Of a stretch of 64,000 bases of DNA, positions 46,393 through 57,400 are shown in pieces. The notes under the pieces are model-generated. The model was not told the origin of the DNA, did no database searches, and was given only the letters and a program-made list of their open reading frames with translations. Both the position numbers and the translations under genes were made by a program. The stretch lies in contig NZ_PYOG01000009.1 of NCBI RefSeq assembly GCF_003026815.1, positions 62,001 through 126,000 on the forward strand. Direction: 5' to 3'. The stretch comes from Photobacterium damselae (GTDB taxonomy: Bacteria; Pseudomonadota; Gammaproteobacteria; Enterobacterales; Vibrionaceae). The first letter of the stretch is position 1. Each line of letters starts with the position of its first letter.

Positions 46393-47301
46393 TTATTTTA
46401 AATTATCTTTAAATTGTTTATATTCTTTTTCAATAATTTTTTCAACTAAAAGATTTTTACTTATATTTAATTCTCTAGACATTTCAGATAGCTTGTTATT
46501 AATGCTTTCTTTCATGTTGAAACTATAATATTTAAAACCATTTTTAGCATCTCTACATTTTTTCTGAGACCACGCCTTTTTCATTTTGGTTATCAATAAT
46601 TCTTTTTTATATTTATCATCGCAAGTATCAAAATATAAGACGACATTATCATAATAGTCTTCTTCAGATATTATCTCAAAATCAAATCTATCTTTTTTAT
46701 TTTTCTTTAGGTATTCAACAGCCCATGTGCACTTATTAATATCTTTATCATTTAAAAAATTAGTTATAATCTTACATTCTGATACTGAGCGCCATGATTC
46801 TTTTAGAACATGAATTAAATTAAGTTTTGTTTCTTTGTTGAAGTTTGATGTTATGATATGTTCACATATGGAATTGTATTTTTCTTGATGGTTTATTGAG
46901 TTTGTTTTAATTGTATTTTTATAAATGTCATGATCTATTTCATATGATTCATCATCAATAAGGTATGGTAGATCCAGTTCAGTGTTATTTAATAAATATA
47001 ATTTTCTTCTGTTATTCAATATATAATATATATAATTACATAACCTATGGTTTTTACTATCTATCCATAATAGTTCACTTTTAGTTATTCTTTCATCTTC
47101 AATTAATCTCTTTATTCTTATTAAATCACTTTTCAGTTGTTCTGAATTAATTATATCTTCTAGCTTTTCTATTTTTTTATTTAAGGGTAGATATTCATCC
47201 GATAAATAATCTAATTCTTCTTTTATATAATCTCGTGTGTGTCTTTTTAAGTATTTTATAGCTATATCAAACTCATATTCATTTATTATATATTTATGCA
47301 T
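46393..47301 (-). CDS. Hypothetical protein with C-terminal ribbon-helix-helix-like segment
   Basis: A 302-residue, very Lys/Glu/Ile-rich, charged and helical protein without signal peptide. I do not recognise the family. The final 45 residues (YYSFNMKESINNKLSEMSRE then LNISKNLLVEKIIEKEYK) have the strand-helix-helix pattern of a ribbon-helix-helix DNA-binding domain. Very AT-rich codon use. It is divergent from the Gp2-like gene, the position of a regulator or accessory replication protein in satellite elements. Confidence 0.55.
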   Translation of the reverse strand: MHKYIINEYEFDIAIKYLKRHTRDYIKEELDYLSDEYLPLNKKIEKLEDIINSEQLKSDLIRIKRLIEDERITKSELLWIDSKNHRLCNYIYYILNNRRKLYLLNNTELDLPYLIDDESYEIDHDIYKNTIKTNSINHQEKYNSICEHIITSNFNKETKLNLIHVLKESWRSVSECKIITNFLNDKDINKCTWAVEYLKKNKKDRFDFEIISEEDYYDNVVLYFDTCDDKYKKELLITKMKKAWSQKKCRDAKNGFKYYSFNMKESINNKLSEMSRELNISKNLLVEKIIEKEYKQFKDNLK

Positions 47302-47686
47302 TTTATATCACTTAGTGAATTTTTAGTGTGTTTATAAGAATCTCACATAGAGATTTAGTGTATTTACAATAGATTTATATAACATTTTAAGTGTTTTTTA
47401 AGTTTATGATTTTATTGATTTTGAATTGGATGTTCTGTGATCTATATCGAATTATGGATACATATCACATTACTCTAACTACAGAGTACTTCTTCTATCA
47501 TAGCTTGTCGATGAGTCTATAGCTGTCAACGATTGTTAGCTATGTTGATCTGTTGGATATAATTAATATTATCTTCATAAGGCTGTTACTCTATTGCTAT
47601 ATCTAATATATTCATTATTAATGTAACCTGTAATAAATAACTTAAATGTATATACCTATGATACTTAAACTTGATAGGTGTAATTA
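47302..47686. other. AT-rich divergent region before the Gp2-like gene
   Basis: 385 bp with no gene. It contains promoters for both flanking genes and short inverted repeats such as TAGCT...AGCTA around 47520-47545. As it precedes an inovirus-Gp2-like gene it is a candidate regulatory or replication region; this is a guess. Confidence 0.35.
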
Positions 47687-48337
47687 ATGAGTTATTTAAT
47701 AAAGAAACAATGGAATAAAAGAAGTGTTGTTAATGAAGACTTTAATAATAGTTATTTGAATTCTATTGAAAAAGTTATTGATAAATCAATAGATCAATAT
47801 CCAAGGATACTAGCAATAAGATTTGATTTAAGATTACCTAAGGTTAATTATGTAGACTTTCTTGATAGAGACCTTCATGATGGATTTAATCGCGATAGAT
47901 TAATACCTCGATTTATTGATTCATTGAAGTCTAAAATAAAATATGATGTAAGAAGAAAGAATAAAAGATGGAAAGGAAACTATAAATGTGATTTACATTA
48001 TGTTTGGTGCAGAGAGCAAGATAAATCAGATAACGAACATTATCATGTGATGATCATTGTTAACAAAGATGTATATAGAAGTATTGGTGAATATCATCAT
48101 GATGGAAGTTTAGCATCAATGATTGTATCGGCTTGGGGAAGTTCTTTAAGTTTAGATTATAACCAAGGAAAAAGTCTTGTTTATTTCCCTAATAACTGTG
48201 CTTATGTAGTTAACTATCATGATAGTAAATATGAAGAACAGTATGATGATTTGTTTCGTAGAGTGAGCTATTTAGCTAAAACAAGAACAAAAAATATTAA
48301 TAGGTATTATCGTTCTTTTGGGTGTAGTTGTCGATAA
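47687..48337 (+). CDS. Inovirus-type Gp2 / YfjJ-YagK-like protein
   Basis: A 216-residue basic protein matching the YagK/YfjJ C-terminal family: ILAIRFDLRLP (about 42-52), KYDVRRKNKRWKGNY, YVWCREQDKSDNEHYHVMIIVN with an HxH, and FRRVSYLAKTRTKN followed by a Cys-rich end. In CP4-57-like elements and inovirus relatives it is annotated as a replication-type protein. The HYH resembles an HUH-like metal site, but no catalytic Tyr motif is obvious. Confidence 0.75.
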   Translation: MSYLIKKQWNKRSVVNEDFNNSYLNSIEKVIDKSIDQYPRILAIRFDLRLPKVNYVDFLDRDLHDGFNRDRLIPRFIDSLKSKIKYDVRRKNKRWKGNYKCDLHYVWCREQDKSDNEHYHVMIIVNKDVYRSIGEYHHDGSLASMIVSAWGSSLSLDYNQGKSLVYFPNNCAYVVNYHDSKYEEQYDDLFRRVSYLAKTRTKNINRYYRSFGCSCR

Positions 48338-48391
48338 CAGTTTAATTTTACTCAGAGCTTAAATCTTGTGTACGAATTAGAGGAAATCGTC

Positions 48392-48577
48392 ATGAGATTA
48401 ATTAGATTAAAAGAAGTAATGAGTTTAACTGGTTTAGGTCGTTCAAGTATTTACAAGTTTATGGAGGAGTCTCGATTTCCTAAAAGTGTTTCATTAGGAG
48501 ATAGAGCTGTTGCTTGGATTGAATCAGAGGTAGAAGATTGGATTGTTGAAAAAATAGCAGAAAGAGATAGAAACTAA
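48392..48577 (+). CDS. AlpA-family phage transcriptional regulator
   Basis: A 61-residue MerR/excisionase-fold protein: MRLIRLKEVMSLTGLGRSSIYKFMEESRFPKSVSLGDRAVAW, the classic AlpA pattern. AlpA of CP4-57 activates the element's integrase/excision functions. I chose the ATG at 48392, which has AGAGGAAA in front. It follows the Gp2-like gene in the same orientation. Confidence 0.9.
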   Translation: MRLIRLKEVMSLTGLGRSSIYKFMEESRFPKSVSLGDRAVAWIESEVEDWIVEKIAERDRN

Positions 48578-48584
48578 TAAATGG

Positions 48585-48606
48585 TAGAGGGTATTAATAC
48601 CCTCTA
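48585..48606. terminator. Palindromic terminator after alpA-like gene
   Basis: TAGAGGGTATTAATACCCTCTA is a perfect 22-bp palindrome with T-rich sequence behind it, between convergent genes. Confidence 0.8.
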
Positions 48607-48631
48607 TCTTAATTTGTATTATTTTAATATA

Positions 48632-49081
48632 TTAGCAATTTACTTTTATTTGGTCGTAAGCATCCATATCAACATAAGCTAAGAAGTTACCTTCCCATAC
48701 TTGATATAATTCATTGACATCTTGCTGGTGAGTTTTAAATGATAGCCAGCCACTGTGAGAAGTGAACCAACAGTTATTAGTTATATCAAAATCCATACTT
48801 CTTTCTAACTCAGGGTAATAATTTCCGAAGTAAGCAAATTCAGTAATATATTCAATATTCCATTCTCCCGATGATTGTTGGCTAATAGCTATTTCAATCG
48901 GACGGAATCCACCATTTTCAGTATTATAGCTAGTATCTCTAAAATTAAATGTATAACGTTCTGCTGATTGTTGATTAAGTTGCATTGCTTGAGTTAGATA
49001 GACGCATAGTGTCTGACTCAGTAATAATTTCAGCTTATTTGAAATAGGTAGTAAGGTTGTTGTAAATGAAATTACAGACAT
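48632..49081 (-). CDS. DUF2787-family protein, copy A
   Basis: A 149-residue protein matching DUF2787 by its pattern: FNFRDTSYNTENGGFRPIEI (about 45-64), WNIEYITEFAYFGNYYPELE, then ELYQVWEGNFLAYVDMDAYD. Function unknown; the family is typical of vibrio and enterobacterial integrative elements, usually beside radC. AAGAGGC precedes the start. Third gene behind radC and copy B. Confidence 0.78.
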   Translation of the reverse strand: MSVISFTTTLLPISNKLKLLLSQTLCVYLTQAMQLNQQSAERYTFNFRDTSYNTENGGFRPIEIAISQQSSGEWNIEYITEFAYFGNYYPELERSMDFDITNNCWFTSHSGWLSFKTHQQDVNELYQVWEGNFLAYVDMDAYDQIKVNC

Positions 49082-49143
49082 AATGAAGCCTCTTGTAGCG
49101 ACAAGATATTGGTTGTGGAATAGGTATTAAAACCAGATAAGAA

Positions 49144-49569
49144 TTAGCGTAGAACGGTTAAGCTAATATCATCGAATCGTTGGTATTGAATGTGATGCAG
49201 AAAAGCTGCGACCCAAGTGTGGAACAGATCATTAATGGTTGGATGAAGAAGGTTACAACGGCCACCAGCATCAGGTTGATAGCACCAGTGGTTGATTAAG
49301 TGAAAATATAATTCAACATCGACAGATTTATGATGTGTGTTGGTAAATGAAAAACTGGCAATAAACATCACTAGCCATTGATCACCATTTTTCTTGAGTT
49401 GTATTTCTATTGGGTGGATACCTTGTTTGGTTTGATAATAATCTAACGCCCTATAATTTATTACTAAACGCGTTGCTTGAACGGGGATCGTATAACAGCT
49501 CAATAGCTTTTCAAGGTGATGATGTAGGGCGAGTGGTAATTGTAATTCACCATAGTGTTGTTCAATCAT
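49144..49569 (-). CDS. DUF2787-family protein, copy B (diverged)
   Basis: A 141-residue relative of the next gene: [33 protein letters not shown], and [21 protein letters not shown] align with the corresponding parts of copy A. Probably an old tandem duplication within the element. Its start overlaps the radC stop (ATGA). Confidence 0.7.
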   Translation of the reverse strand: MIEQHYGELQLPLALHHHLEKLLSCYTIPVQATRLVINYRALDYYQTKQGIHPIEIQLKKNGDQWLVMFIASFSFTNTHHKSVDVELYFHLINHWCYQPDAGGRCNLLHPTINDLFHTWVAAFLHHIQYQRFDDISLTVLR

Positions 49570-50036
49570 AAATACCCCCGCTCAGCAAAAGAGATACACG
49601 TATCTCCCACCACAAAATGATCCAATACGCGAATATCAATCAGTGCTAAGGCATCTTTGAGCTTTTGCGTGATGTGTTTATCGGCATTAGACGGCTCAGC
49701 TATTCCAGATGGATGGTTATGAGCAAAGATCACCGCAGCAGCATTGCAGTTAAATGCCTCTTTTACTACCTCTCTCGGATAAACACTTGCTGCATCAATG
49801 GTGCCAAAAAACAACTCTTTGTACTCAATAAGCCGATGTTGATTATCTAGAAGTAATACAGCAAACACTTCACGTTCATAGCTTGCCATTTTGTATTGCA
49901 GAAAATCTTTTGTTGCCTGTGGGTTGGTAAATACATCACCACGTAAATATCGGTTAGCCACAATTTCTGCGGCTTTTTCTAATACTTGGTTTGCTGTCAT
50001 TGGAGTATGTACAACATAGTCTTTTAGTTCGTGCAT
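49566..50036 (-). CDS. radC: RadC-family JAB-domain protein
   Basis: A 156-residue short RadC of the mobile-element type (MPN/JAMM fold). The metal motif is intact: [22 protein letters not shown] (about 108-129) preceded by the Glu-containing EYKELFFGT. It lacks the N-terminal helix-hairpin-helix of chromosomal RadC. CP4-57 and related islands carry such a gene; the enzymatic role is unclear. First gene of the minus-strand set radC-DUF2787-DUF2787. Confidence 0.88.
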   Translation of the reverse strand: MHELKDYVVHTPMTANQVLEKAAEIVANRYLRGDVFTNPQATKDFLQYKMASYEREVFAVLLLDNQHRLIEYKELFFGTIDAASVYPREVVKEAFNCNAAAVIFAHNHPSGIAEPSNADKHITQKLKDALALIDIRVLDHFVVGDTCISFAERGYL

Positions 50037-50219
50037 AGCCTTGGTTCCTTATAGTAAATGGGCTTCTACACAAAGATGATATATATCTGAAATTTGTTTG
50101 ATTCTTTAAAGAACAATTGATTGCATAATTAGGCTTAGATCATTGTCCATTCCCCAATTTTCCCATATTCTCTCAATATCAATTCTGATGAATTAAACCA
50201 ACATGAGATAACACTCTGA

Positions 50220-50399
50220 ATGGTAGACCAAATTTTAACCTTGAAAGAGGTGGCCGCTTACCTAAAGTTGGCAGAAAAAACAGCATATAGATTAGCAAGC
50301 GAAGGAAAGCTTCCTGGTTTCAAAGTCGGCGGTTCATGGCGCTTCAAACGAGAAGATCTCGATGCCTGGATTGAGAAGCAAAAAGGTGTGGGTGAATAG
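50220..50399 (+). CDS. Excisionase-type helix-turn-helix protein preceding the type I R-M operon
   Basis: A 59-residue protein with the start [19 protein letters not shown] and then [25 protein letters not shown]: a winged MerR/Xis-like helix-turn-helix of the excisionase family. It ends 86 bp before hsdM, in the same orientation. Small regulators of this kind are common directly upstream of type I restriction genes; control of hsdMSR expression is inferred. Confidence 0.8.
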   Translation: MVDQILTLKEVAAYLKLAEKTAYRLASEGKLPGFKVGGSWRFKREDLDAWIEKQKGVGE

Positions 50400-50485
50400 C
50401 CTATTGGCAACCAAGCTTATCTATCTTTAACCCATTATCAAATTCAACGGTTCCGCACTGGCTGAACACAATCATTGAGAAAACT

Positions 50486-53155
50486 ATGCAAAAACTGACG
50501 CTTAATAAACTGTCCAGCAAGCTATTCAAAGCTTGCGACATCCTTCGTGGCAAAATGGATGCCTCTGAGTACAAGGAATACATTTTCGGCATCCTATTTC
50601 TTAAACGCATGTCAGACCAATTCCACAAGGACTATCAAGCGAAAATAAGCGAGCTAAAGAAAGAGGGGCATGACGATGATGAGATCGAACTTCTGCTAGA
50701 AGACGAAGAACAATTTGATTTCTTCGTACCGGAAAAAGCGCGCTGGGAAAACCTAAAGCACTTGAAAACCAATGTTGGCTCAGGGCTAAACAAAGCGCTT
50801 GAAGCATTGGAAGAGAGTAATACCAAGAAAGGCTTGGAAGGTGTACTTAAGCACATTAACTTCAACCGTAAGGTGGGCAAAAAACCGATCCCTGATGAGC
50901 GCCTGGTTGAGTTTATTCAGCATTTTGACAGCATCCCTCTCTCAAATAGCGATTTCGAATTCCCCGATCTATTGGGCGCAGCCTATGAATACCTGATCAA
51001 GTACTTTGCCGATAGTGCGGGTAAGAAAGGTGGTGAGTTCTACACCCCTGCCGAAGTTGTGCGCTTGCTAGTAGAAATTCTTGAGCCTGCAGAAGGCATG
51101 GAGATCTACGATCCGACTTGTGGTTCGGGCGGCATGCTAATTCAAAGCCGCAACTACGTGCAGGAAACGGGCGGCAACGTTAAGAAAATTCATCTGTTTG
51201 GCCAAGAAGATAATGGCGGCACCTGGTCTATCTGTAAGATGAATATGATCTTGCACGGAACAGGTGGCGCAGATATCGAAAATGGTGACACGCTAGCCAC
51301 ACCACTGCACCGAACCAAAGATGGTGAAGTGCGTCCTTTCGATCGCGTAATTGCCAACCCTCCATTTTCACAAAACTATAAGAAAGCGGATATGCAGCTC
51401 AAAGAACGCTTTAACACCTTTATGCCAGAGTCTGGCAAGAAAGCGGACTTGATGTTTGTGCAGCACATGGTGGCCTCACTCAAAGCGAATGGTAAAGCGG
51501 CTGTGGTGATGCCTCACGGCGTATTGTTCCGTGGCGCTGAAGAGCGTACTTGCCGCCAAGACTTCATTGAGCGCGGCATTCTTGAAGCCGTGATTGGCCT
51601 GCCGCAAGGTTTGTTCTACGGTACGGGCATTCCTGCCTGTGTGTTGGTGTTGAATAAAGCAGGGTGTAAAAAACGTGACTCAGTGTTGTATATTAACGCT
51701 GACCGTGAATATCGTGAAGGTAAAAACCAAAATAGCCTGCGCCCTGAAGATATTGAGAAAATCACCAGCGTCTATAAAGTCATGCTGGAAGATGAAAAGC
51801 ACCCAGGCGTCGAAAAATATGCGCGTTTGGTACACAAAGATGAACTGGCACGAGAAGATTACAACCTCAATATTCGCCGCTATGTCGATAACAGCCCTGC
51901 ACCTGAACCTCAAAACGTTAAAGCGCACTTAAGCGGCGGTATTCCAACCACAGAAATTGATGCGCTGCAAAGCACTTGGAATGATTACCCAGGATTGAAA
52001 GAAAGTCTGTTCGTTCCACGTGCTAACAACGAGTTCCAAGACTTTGCCGACGAGTTTGAAGCACTATCATCGCTCAAATCTCACATTGAAAGCTTCCCAG
52101 CAGTACTGAAAAAACATGCGGATTTTCAAGCAGCGTTGGATGATTGGAAACAAGACTTTGCTGGCTTTGAAGCTTTGGGGGACAAAAAGCTCGGTGATGA
52201 AGGAGTATTTGCTCTGCGCCGCGAATCTCTGAACACCATTGAAAAGCACCTAATGCCGATCAAACTGCTGAACCAATACAAGGTGCGTGGTGCATTAGCG
52301 GATTGGTTTAAAACCCTGGAAGCAGATTTCAAATCTGTTGCAGCAAGCGGTTGGAATGCTGAGCTCATTCCGGACGAAGTGCTGTTTGCTAGCCAGTGCG
52401 CGGATGTGGTGGAAGAGCTGGAGATCAAGCAAGCGCGTATCAGCGAACTGCAAGCTTTTGTTGATGCAGCAGATGAAGAGGACTATGAGCCGACCGATGA
52501 AAACCCTGCGCTACCGTCTGAGTATGTTAAGCAGCTTAAAGACGAGCTGAAAGAACACAAAGCGACGATCAAAACCAGCTTGGCAGTGCTGAAAGCCCAA
52601 ATCAAAGATGCGTTCACCCAACTGAAAAGCAATGCCGAACTTCCAAAAGGCACTAAGCAAGGGGATTTTGCAAAAGGGCTGACAGGCAAAGAAATGAACT
52701 TCGCAGTCCATAGCGAGATTCTTGCTTTAGCGGATGAACTCGGCGTTCAGTTAGATAACCTTGAGCTGATTAAAGAACACGCGCGAAAAGGTGCTGTGGC
52801 GGCTGCTGAAGCTACCGCGATTGAGGCTAAATTTGCAGCACACAAAGCTTTAGAAGATGAGTTGAAACAGCTAAAAGCCGAAATCAAGGAAACCGAAAAA
52901 CGCCGCGATGAACTGCTTGAGATCGCCCGTGACGCAATCACACCAGAAGAAGCGAAAGTGTTGATTTTGGACCGGTTCAAAACCGAACTGGATCGCCAAT
53001 ACCAAAGTTATGTGCGTGCGTTACTGCTTGACCGTATCGCTGCAATCGAGAACCTACACCGCAAATACCAAGTTACCGCCAAAAGCATTATTGCCAAGCG
53101 AGAGCAGGAAGCGAACAAGCTAGCTGGCTTTATGAAGGAGCTGGGTTATGAGTGA
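50486..53155 (+). CDS. hsdM: Type I restriction-modification methyltransferase subunit, long form
   Basis: An 889-residue N6-adenine methyltransferase. The HsdM N-terminal helical domain (about 1-150) is followed by the SAM motif [10 protein letters not shown] (Asp209) and catalytic NPPF (Asn291). The core ends near residue 480. The remaining 400 residues are a charged helical/coiled-coil extension (for example [22 protein letters not shown]), making it far longer than the usual 500-residue HsdM. With HsdS it should methylate the recognition site and form part of the restriction complex. It overlaps hsdS by 8 bp. Confidence 0.94.
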   Translation: MQKLTLNKLSSKLFKACDILRGKMDASEYKEYIFGILFLKRMSDQFHKDYQAKISELKKEGHDDDEIELLLEDEEQFDFFVPEKARWENLKHLKTNVGSGLNKALEALEESNTKKGLEGVLKHINFNRKVGKKPIPDERLVEFIQHFDSIPLSNSDFEFPDLLGAAYEYLIKYFADSAGKKGGEFYTPAEVVRLLVEILEPAEGMEIYDPTCGSGGMLIQSRNYVQETGGNVKKIHLFGQEDNGGTWSICKMNMILHGTGGADIENGDTLATPLHRTKDGEVRPFDRVIANPPFSQNYKKADMQLKERFNTFMPESGKKADLMFVQHMVASLKANGKAAVVMPHGVLFRGAEERTCRQDFIERGILEAVIGLPQGLFYGTGIPACVLVLNKAGCKKRDSVLYINADREYREGKNQNSLRPEDIEKITSVYKVMLEDEKHPGVEKYARLVHKDELAREDYNLNIRRYVDNSPAPEPQNVKAHLSGGIPTTEIDALQSTWNDYPGLKESLFVPRANNEFQDFADEFEALSSLKSHIESFPAVLKKHADFQAALDDWKQDFAGFEALGDKKLGDEGVFALRRESLNTIEKHLMPIKLLNQYKVRGALADWFKTLEADFKSVAASGWNAELIPDEVLFASQCADVVEELEIKQARISELQAFVDAADEEDYEPTDENPALPSEYVKQLKDELKEHKATIKTSLAVLKAQIKDAFTQLKSNAELPKGTKQGDFAKGLTGKEMNFAVHSEILALADELGVQLDNLELIKEHARKGAVAAAEATAIEAKFAAHKALEDELKQLKAEIKETEKRRDELLEIARDAITPEEAKVLILDRFKTELDRQYQSYVRALLLDRIAAIENLHRKYQVTAKSIIAKREQEANKLAGFMKELGYE

Positions 53156-54404
53156 TTTTGAATGGGTGCAACTAGGGAAAATTGCTGCGATTACGATGGG
53201 GCAATCGCCAGACTCTGAAACATATACAGATGATGATAGGTACATCCCTTTCTTGCAAGGTTGTGGAGATTTTACAGGTAGCTATCCTGAGACTGGTGTT
53301 TTTTGTACGTCTCCTGGAAAGGTTGCTAAAGAAGGTAGCTTATTAGTTAGTGTAAGAGCTCCAGTTGGTACAACCAATGTTGCAGACAAAGATTATTGTA
53401 TTGGGCGAGGGTTAGCTGCGGTTAAAAGCAATATTGTATCGGCGTTATATTTGAGGGAGGCGTTCACTGTATCGGCTAGTTTTCTTCATCGTCGTGCTCA
53501 AGGTTCAACTTTTGATGCTATTTGCGCAAAAGATCTTTCGGAAATGAAAATTCCTATGCCAAAGAATCGTAGAGTGGGCGAAAAAGTTACAGATATAATC
53601 CAATGCCTTAACTCTGAACTCGACGCCACTCAAGCCCTTATCGACAAATACACCGCCATCAAGCAAGGCATGATGGCGGATTTGTTTAGCCGAGGTATCG
53701 ACCCAGAAACCAAAACCCTTCGCCCAACTTTTGAAGAAGCGCCAGAGCTTTATTATAAGACGCCATTGGGAATGTTGCCGAAGGGTTGGAAAGTGATTGA
53801 GTTAGAAAACCTGCTGGATGAAGTAACCAGTCCAATGCGAAGTGGGCCATTCGGTAGTGCTCTGCTGAAAGAAGAGCTGGTCAGTGAAGGTATTCCCTTA
53901 TTAGGTATCGATAATATTTTTGTTGAGCGATTCAAGGCTAGCTATAAGCGCTTTGTTACTGAGCGGAAGTTTAGAGAACTATCTCGTTATGCCGTTCGAG
54001 AAAGAGACGTAGTCATAACGATAATGGGAACGGTCGGAAGATCGTGCGTTATTCCCGAATCCATAGGGCTGGCTTTATCGTCTAAGCATTTATGGACAAT
54101 GACGTTTGATAAGGAACAAATATTACCTGAACTAGTTTGTTGGCAATTGAATCATTCACCTTGGGCTGAAAGTTGGTTTAGGCGTGAATCGCAAGGGGGG
54201 GTTATGGATGCAATCCAGTCTCAAACGCTCAAGAAACTGAAGCTAGTAGTTCCCTCGCCAGTAGAGCAAAATGCGATCTATGAACGTTATGAAAATTTAA
54301 ATAATCATATTGAAGTTAATCAGACCTCGTTGGACAAGCTGAAACTTCAAAAGACTGGCCTAATGCAAGACCTCTTAACAGGCAAAGTCCCCGTACCCGC
54401 ATAA
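53148..54404 (+). CDS. hsdS: Type I specificity subunit
   Basis: A 418-residue HsdS with two target-recognition domains, each followed by a conserved helix: [29 protein letters not shown] closes the first and [27 protein letters not shown] the second. TRD1 (about 1-150) begins [22 protein letters not shown]2 (about 205-385) starts at [23 protein letters not shown]. Base composition of the TRDs is more AT-rich than the spacer helices, the usual sign of domain shuffling. The target sequence cannot be read from the protein. Confidence 0.94.
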   Translation: MSDFEWVQLGKIAAITMGQSPDSETYTDDDRYIPFLQGCGDFTGSYPETGVFCTSPGKVAKEGSLLVSVRAPVGTTNVADKDYCIGRGLAAVKSNIVSALYLREAFTVSASFLHRRAQGSTFDAICAKDLSEMKIPMPKNRRVGEKVTDIIQCLNSELDATQALIDKYTAIKQGMMADLFSRGIDPETKTLRPTFEEAPELYYKTPLGMLPKGWKVIELENLLDEVTSPMRSGPFGSALLKEELVSEGIPLLGIDNIFVERFKASYKRFVTERKFRELSRYAVRERDVVITIMGTVGRSCVIPESIGLALSSKHLWTMTFDKEQILPELVCWQLNHSPWAESWFRRESQGGVMDAIQSQTLKKLKLVVPSPVEQNAIYERYENLNNHIEVNQTSLDKLKLQKTGLMQDLLTGKVPVPA

Positions 54405-54421
54405 CAAAAAATAAGAAAAAT

Positions 54422-54447
54422 GGCAGCAGGCAAACGCCTCGCTGCCA
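54422..54447 (+). other. Hairpin between hsdS and hsdR
   Basis: GGCAGC and GCTGCC form a 6-bp stem around a 14-base loop in the 62-bp gap, with no T-run. It may tune the amount of HsdR relative to HsdM/S. Confidence 0.4.
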
Positions 54448-54466
54448 GTAATAAGGATATCAAACA

Positions 54467-57400
54467 ATGTCAGAGTACCAATTGGTCGAAAAGCCGCTGC
54501 TAAACCAGCTTAAAAGCATGGGCTGGGATGTAACGGATTTAGGGCAAGGTGTGCCGACCGACCCAACCACCAGCTTTCGCAGCTCGTTTCGTGAAGTCAT
54601 CTTAAAAGACATTTTTAAAGCCGCAGTTCACCGCATTAATACCACTGATGACAGTAAGCCTTGGCTGACGGATAGCCAACTCGATGTTTTGCTCGATGAT
54701 GTCACCGATTTTGGTACTCACAAATTACTGGCGGCCAATGAAGAGTTTATTGGCCGTCTCCACAAATGGCAGCTTGATCGCAACGAACTGACCGGCGAAG
54801 AAGATCCGGTTGTTAAGCTGATTGACTTTGATAACTGGGACAACAACACGTTCACCGCCATCAATCAGTTCCGCGTTGATACCCCAGGGCTAGGTAAAGA
54901 GCACATACGCCCAGACATTGTATTGTTCGTCAACGGCCTGCCGCTGGTGGTGATTGAGTGTAAAGAGCAGTCACAGCATTGCTGCAACCCAATGGCTGCA
55001 GGTATTGACCAATTGCGCCGCTATGCAGACTTGCGCGAGCCTGAACACAGCAAACTGCGCGAAGGTGAACCTGCTCTGTTCTTTACCAACCAGTTGATGA
55101 TCAGCACCTACGGTGATGATTGCAAAGTGGGCACTATCACCTCGAATGAGGATTATTACTTCAACTGGAAAACTATCCACCCCGATACTGAGCCTTATAT
55201 TGCACCAGAAATTGGCACCCATCGCAGCCAGGAAAAGCTCGTTCAGGGCATGCTTCACCCGCAACGGCTGCTTGATATTACCCGCTGTTTTACCCTGTTT
55301 ATGGATACCGACAACGGCCCTCGCGTAAAAGTGATTTGCCGTTACCAACAATTTCGCGCGGTGCAGAAAATCATTGAGCGTATGGAGCAAGGCGAAACGG
55401 GGATTCAACGTTCAGGCGTGGTTTGGCATACCCAAGGAAGCGGAAAAAGCCTGACCATGGTGTTCTTGGTGCGTAAGCTTCGTCGCCACCCAGAGCTGAA
55501 AAGCTACAAGGTACTGATGGTAAATGACCGGAGTGATCTTGAAGAGCAATTGACCAATACTGCAGCGTTAATTGGTGATACGGTCGTTGAGATCAAGAGC
55601 ACCAAGGATGCAAAAGAGAAGCTGGCCAACGACACCTCGAACACTAATATGGTGATGGTGCATAAGTTCCGCGAGCAAGACAGCAGTTTCCTGCCTGAAT
55701 CCGTTCGTAAGCTATTGTCTAAGCACCTCGCAGAAGCAAAAGAAGCGGGCGATGTTGAGCGCATTGAAGAGCTGGAAGCTGACTTTGATGCTGAGATTGT
55801 TATGCATCGACCTTTCGGCGTGATCAACGCCGGTGAAAAAGTCCTGATCTTGGTGGATGAGGCGCACCGCACCCAGCGAGGCGGCAAAGACCGCCCCAGT
55901 CTTTCAGATAATCTGTTTGATGCTTTCCCCAAATCAACCCGAGTGGCGTTCACGGGAACACCGCTTATTGCTGACCACCACACTTATCCAACCTGGAAGC
56001 GTTTTGGCGTCAGCCAGGAAAAAGCCTATATCGACAAATACAAGCTTCAGGATGCTGTCGATGATGGTGCCACGTTAAAAATCCTCTACGAAGGTAAAAC
56101 CGCTGACAGTGCGATTTACGATAAAGCGGGGTTTGATACCAAGTTTGAAGATCTCTTTTCGGACAGAACAGAAGAAGAGCTAAGAGAGATCCGTAAAAAG
56201 TACGGTGCTGAAGGGGATATTCTTGAAGCAGAGAAGCGCATTGAGGAAATTGCTGAGGACCTAGTAAAACACTACATACGGCAGATTTTGCCAGCAGGCT
56301 TTAAAGCTCAAGTGGTGTGCTCTTCTAAGCAAGCAGCAATTCACTACCAAACCTACATTGAAAAGGCGCTGGCGAAAGAAATCGAGCGATACAAAAAGCA
56401 ATCAGAGCAATGTATAGACAAAGCCTGGCTTGAACGCCTTGAGTTTTTGAAAACGGCGGTAGTGATCTCCAGCGATGACACCAATGAGGCAGCGTCTTTC
56501 ACCTATGCCAGAAAGCAGGCCAAAGAGCTAAAAGCCGTCGAGAGCTTCAAGAAGAAGTTTGATCACAGCAAGCCAAATACTGGCGTCGCTTTCTTGATTG
56601 TCTGCGACATGCTGTTAACGGGCTTCGATGCGCCAATTGAACAGGTGATGTACCTCGATAAAAAGCTGCGAGAGCATAACTTGCTGCAAACAATTGCCCG
56701 TGTGAACCGCACTGCGAAAGAAAAGCAGCGTGGGTATATCGTCGATTATATTGGTCTGGCTCATCACCTGAGAGATGCCCTGTCCATGTACTCGCAGGAT
56801 GACCAAGAGGACATTCTGGAAAGCTTGCAAAATATTGATAGCGAAGTGCCAGTTTTGGAAAGTCGGTATCGCCGATTGCTTCAGTTGTTTACCGAACTCA
56901 AGGTTCACAACATCGAAGCGTTTGTGAACCAGAAGCTTAGTATCGATGAGCACTATCAAGTTCAACTTCAAGCGATCGCAGTTCTAGAAGACCCTCGCCA
57001 GCGTGACAGTTTTAACGTGTTCTTGAAGAAGTTCCTTCAAAGCATGGACATCATCATGCCCAACTCCTTGGCGGACCCTTATAAAACGCCGATGTACCAG
57101 TTTGTGCACATTCAAGCGAAAGCACGCCAGCGTTACCAAGATGACAGCATGAGCTTCCAAGGCGTGGGCGCAAAAATTCGCCACCTTGTGAACGAGCATC
57201 TGATCAGCTTGGGCATTAACCCTAAAATTAAACCGATTGACCTGTTCAGTGATGCGTTTATGACGCACATGGGTAAAGAGCCGGATTTACAAGCGCAAGC
57301 GAGTGAGATGGAACACGCCATTCGTAAGCACTGCAAAGTCAATGCGGATGATGACCCAGTCTTCCACAAAAAAATGAGTGAGAAGCTGGATGAGATAATC

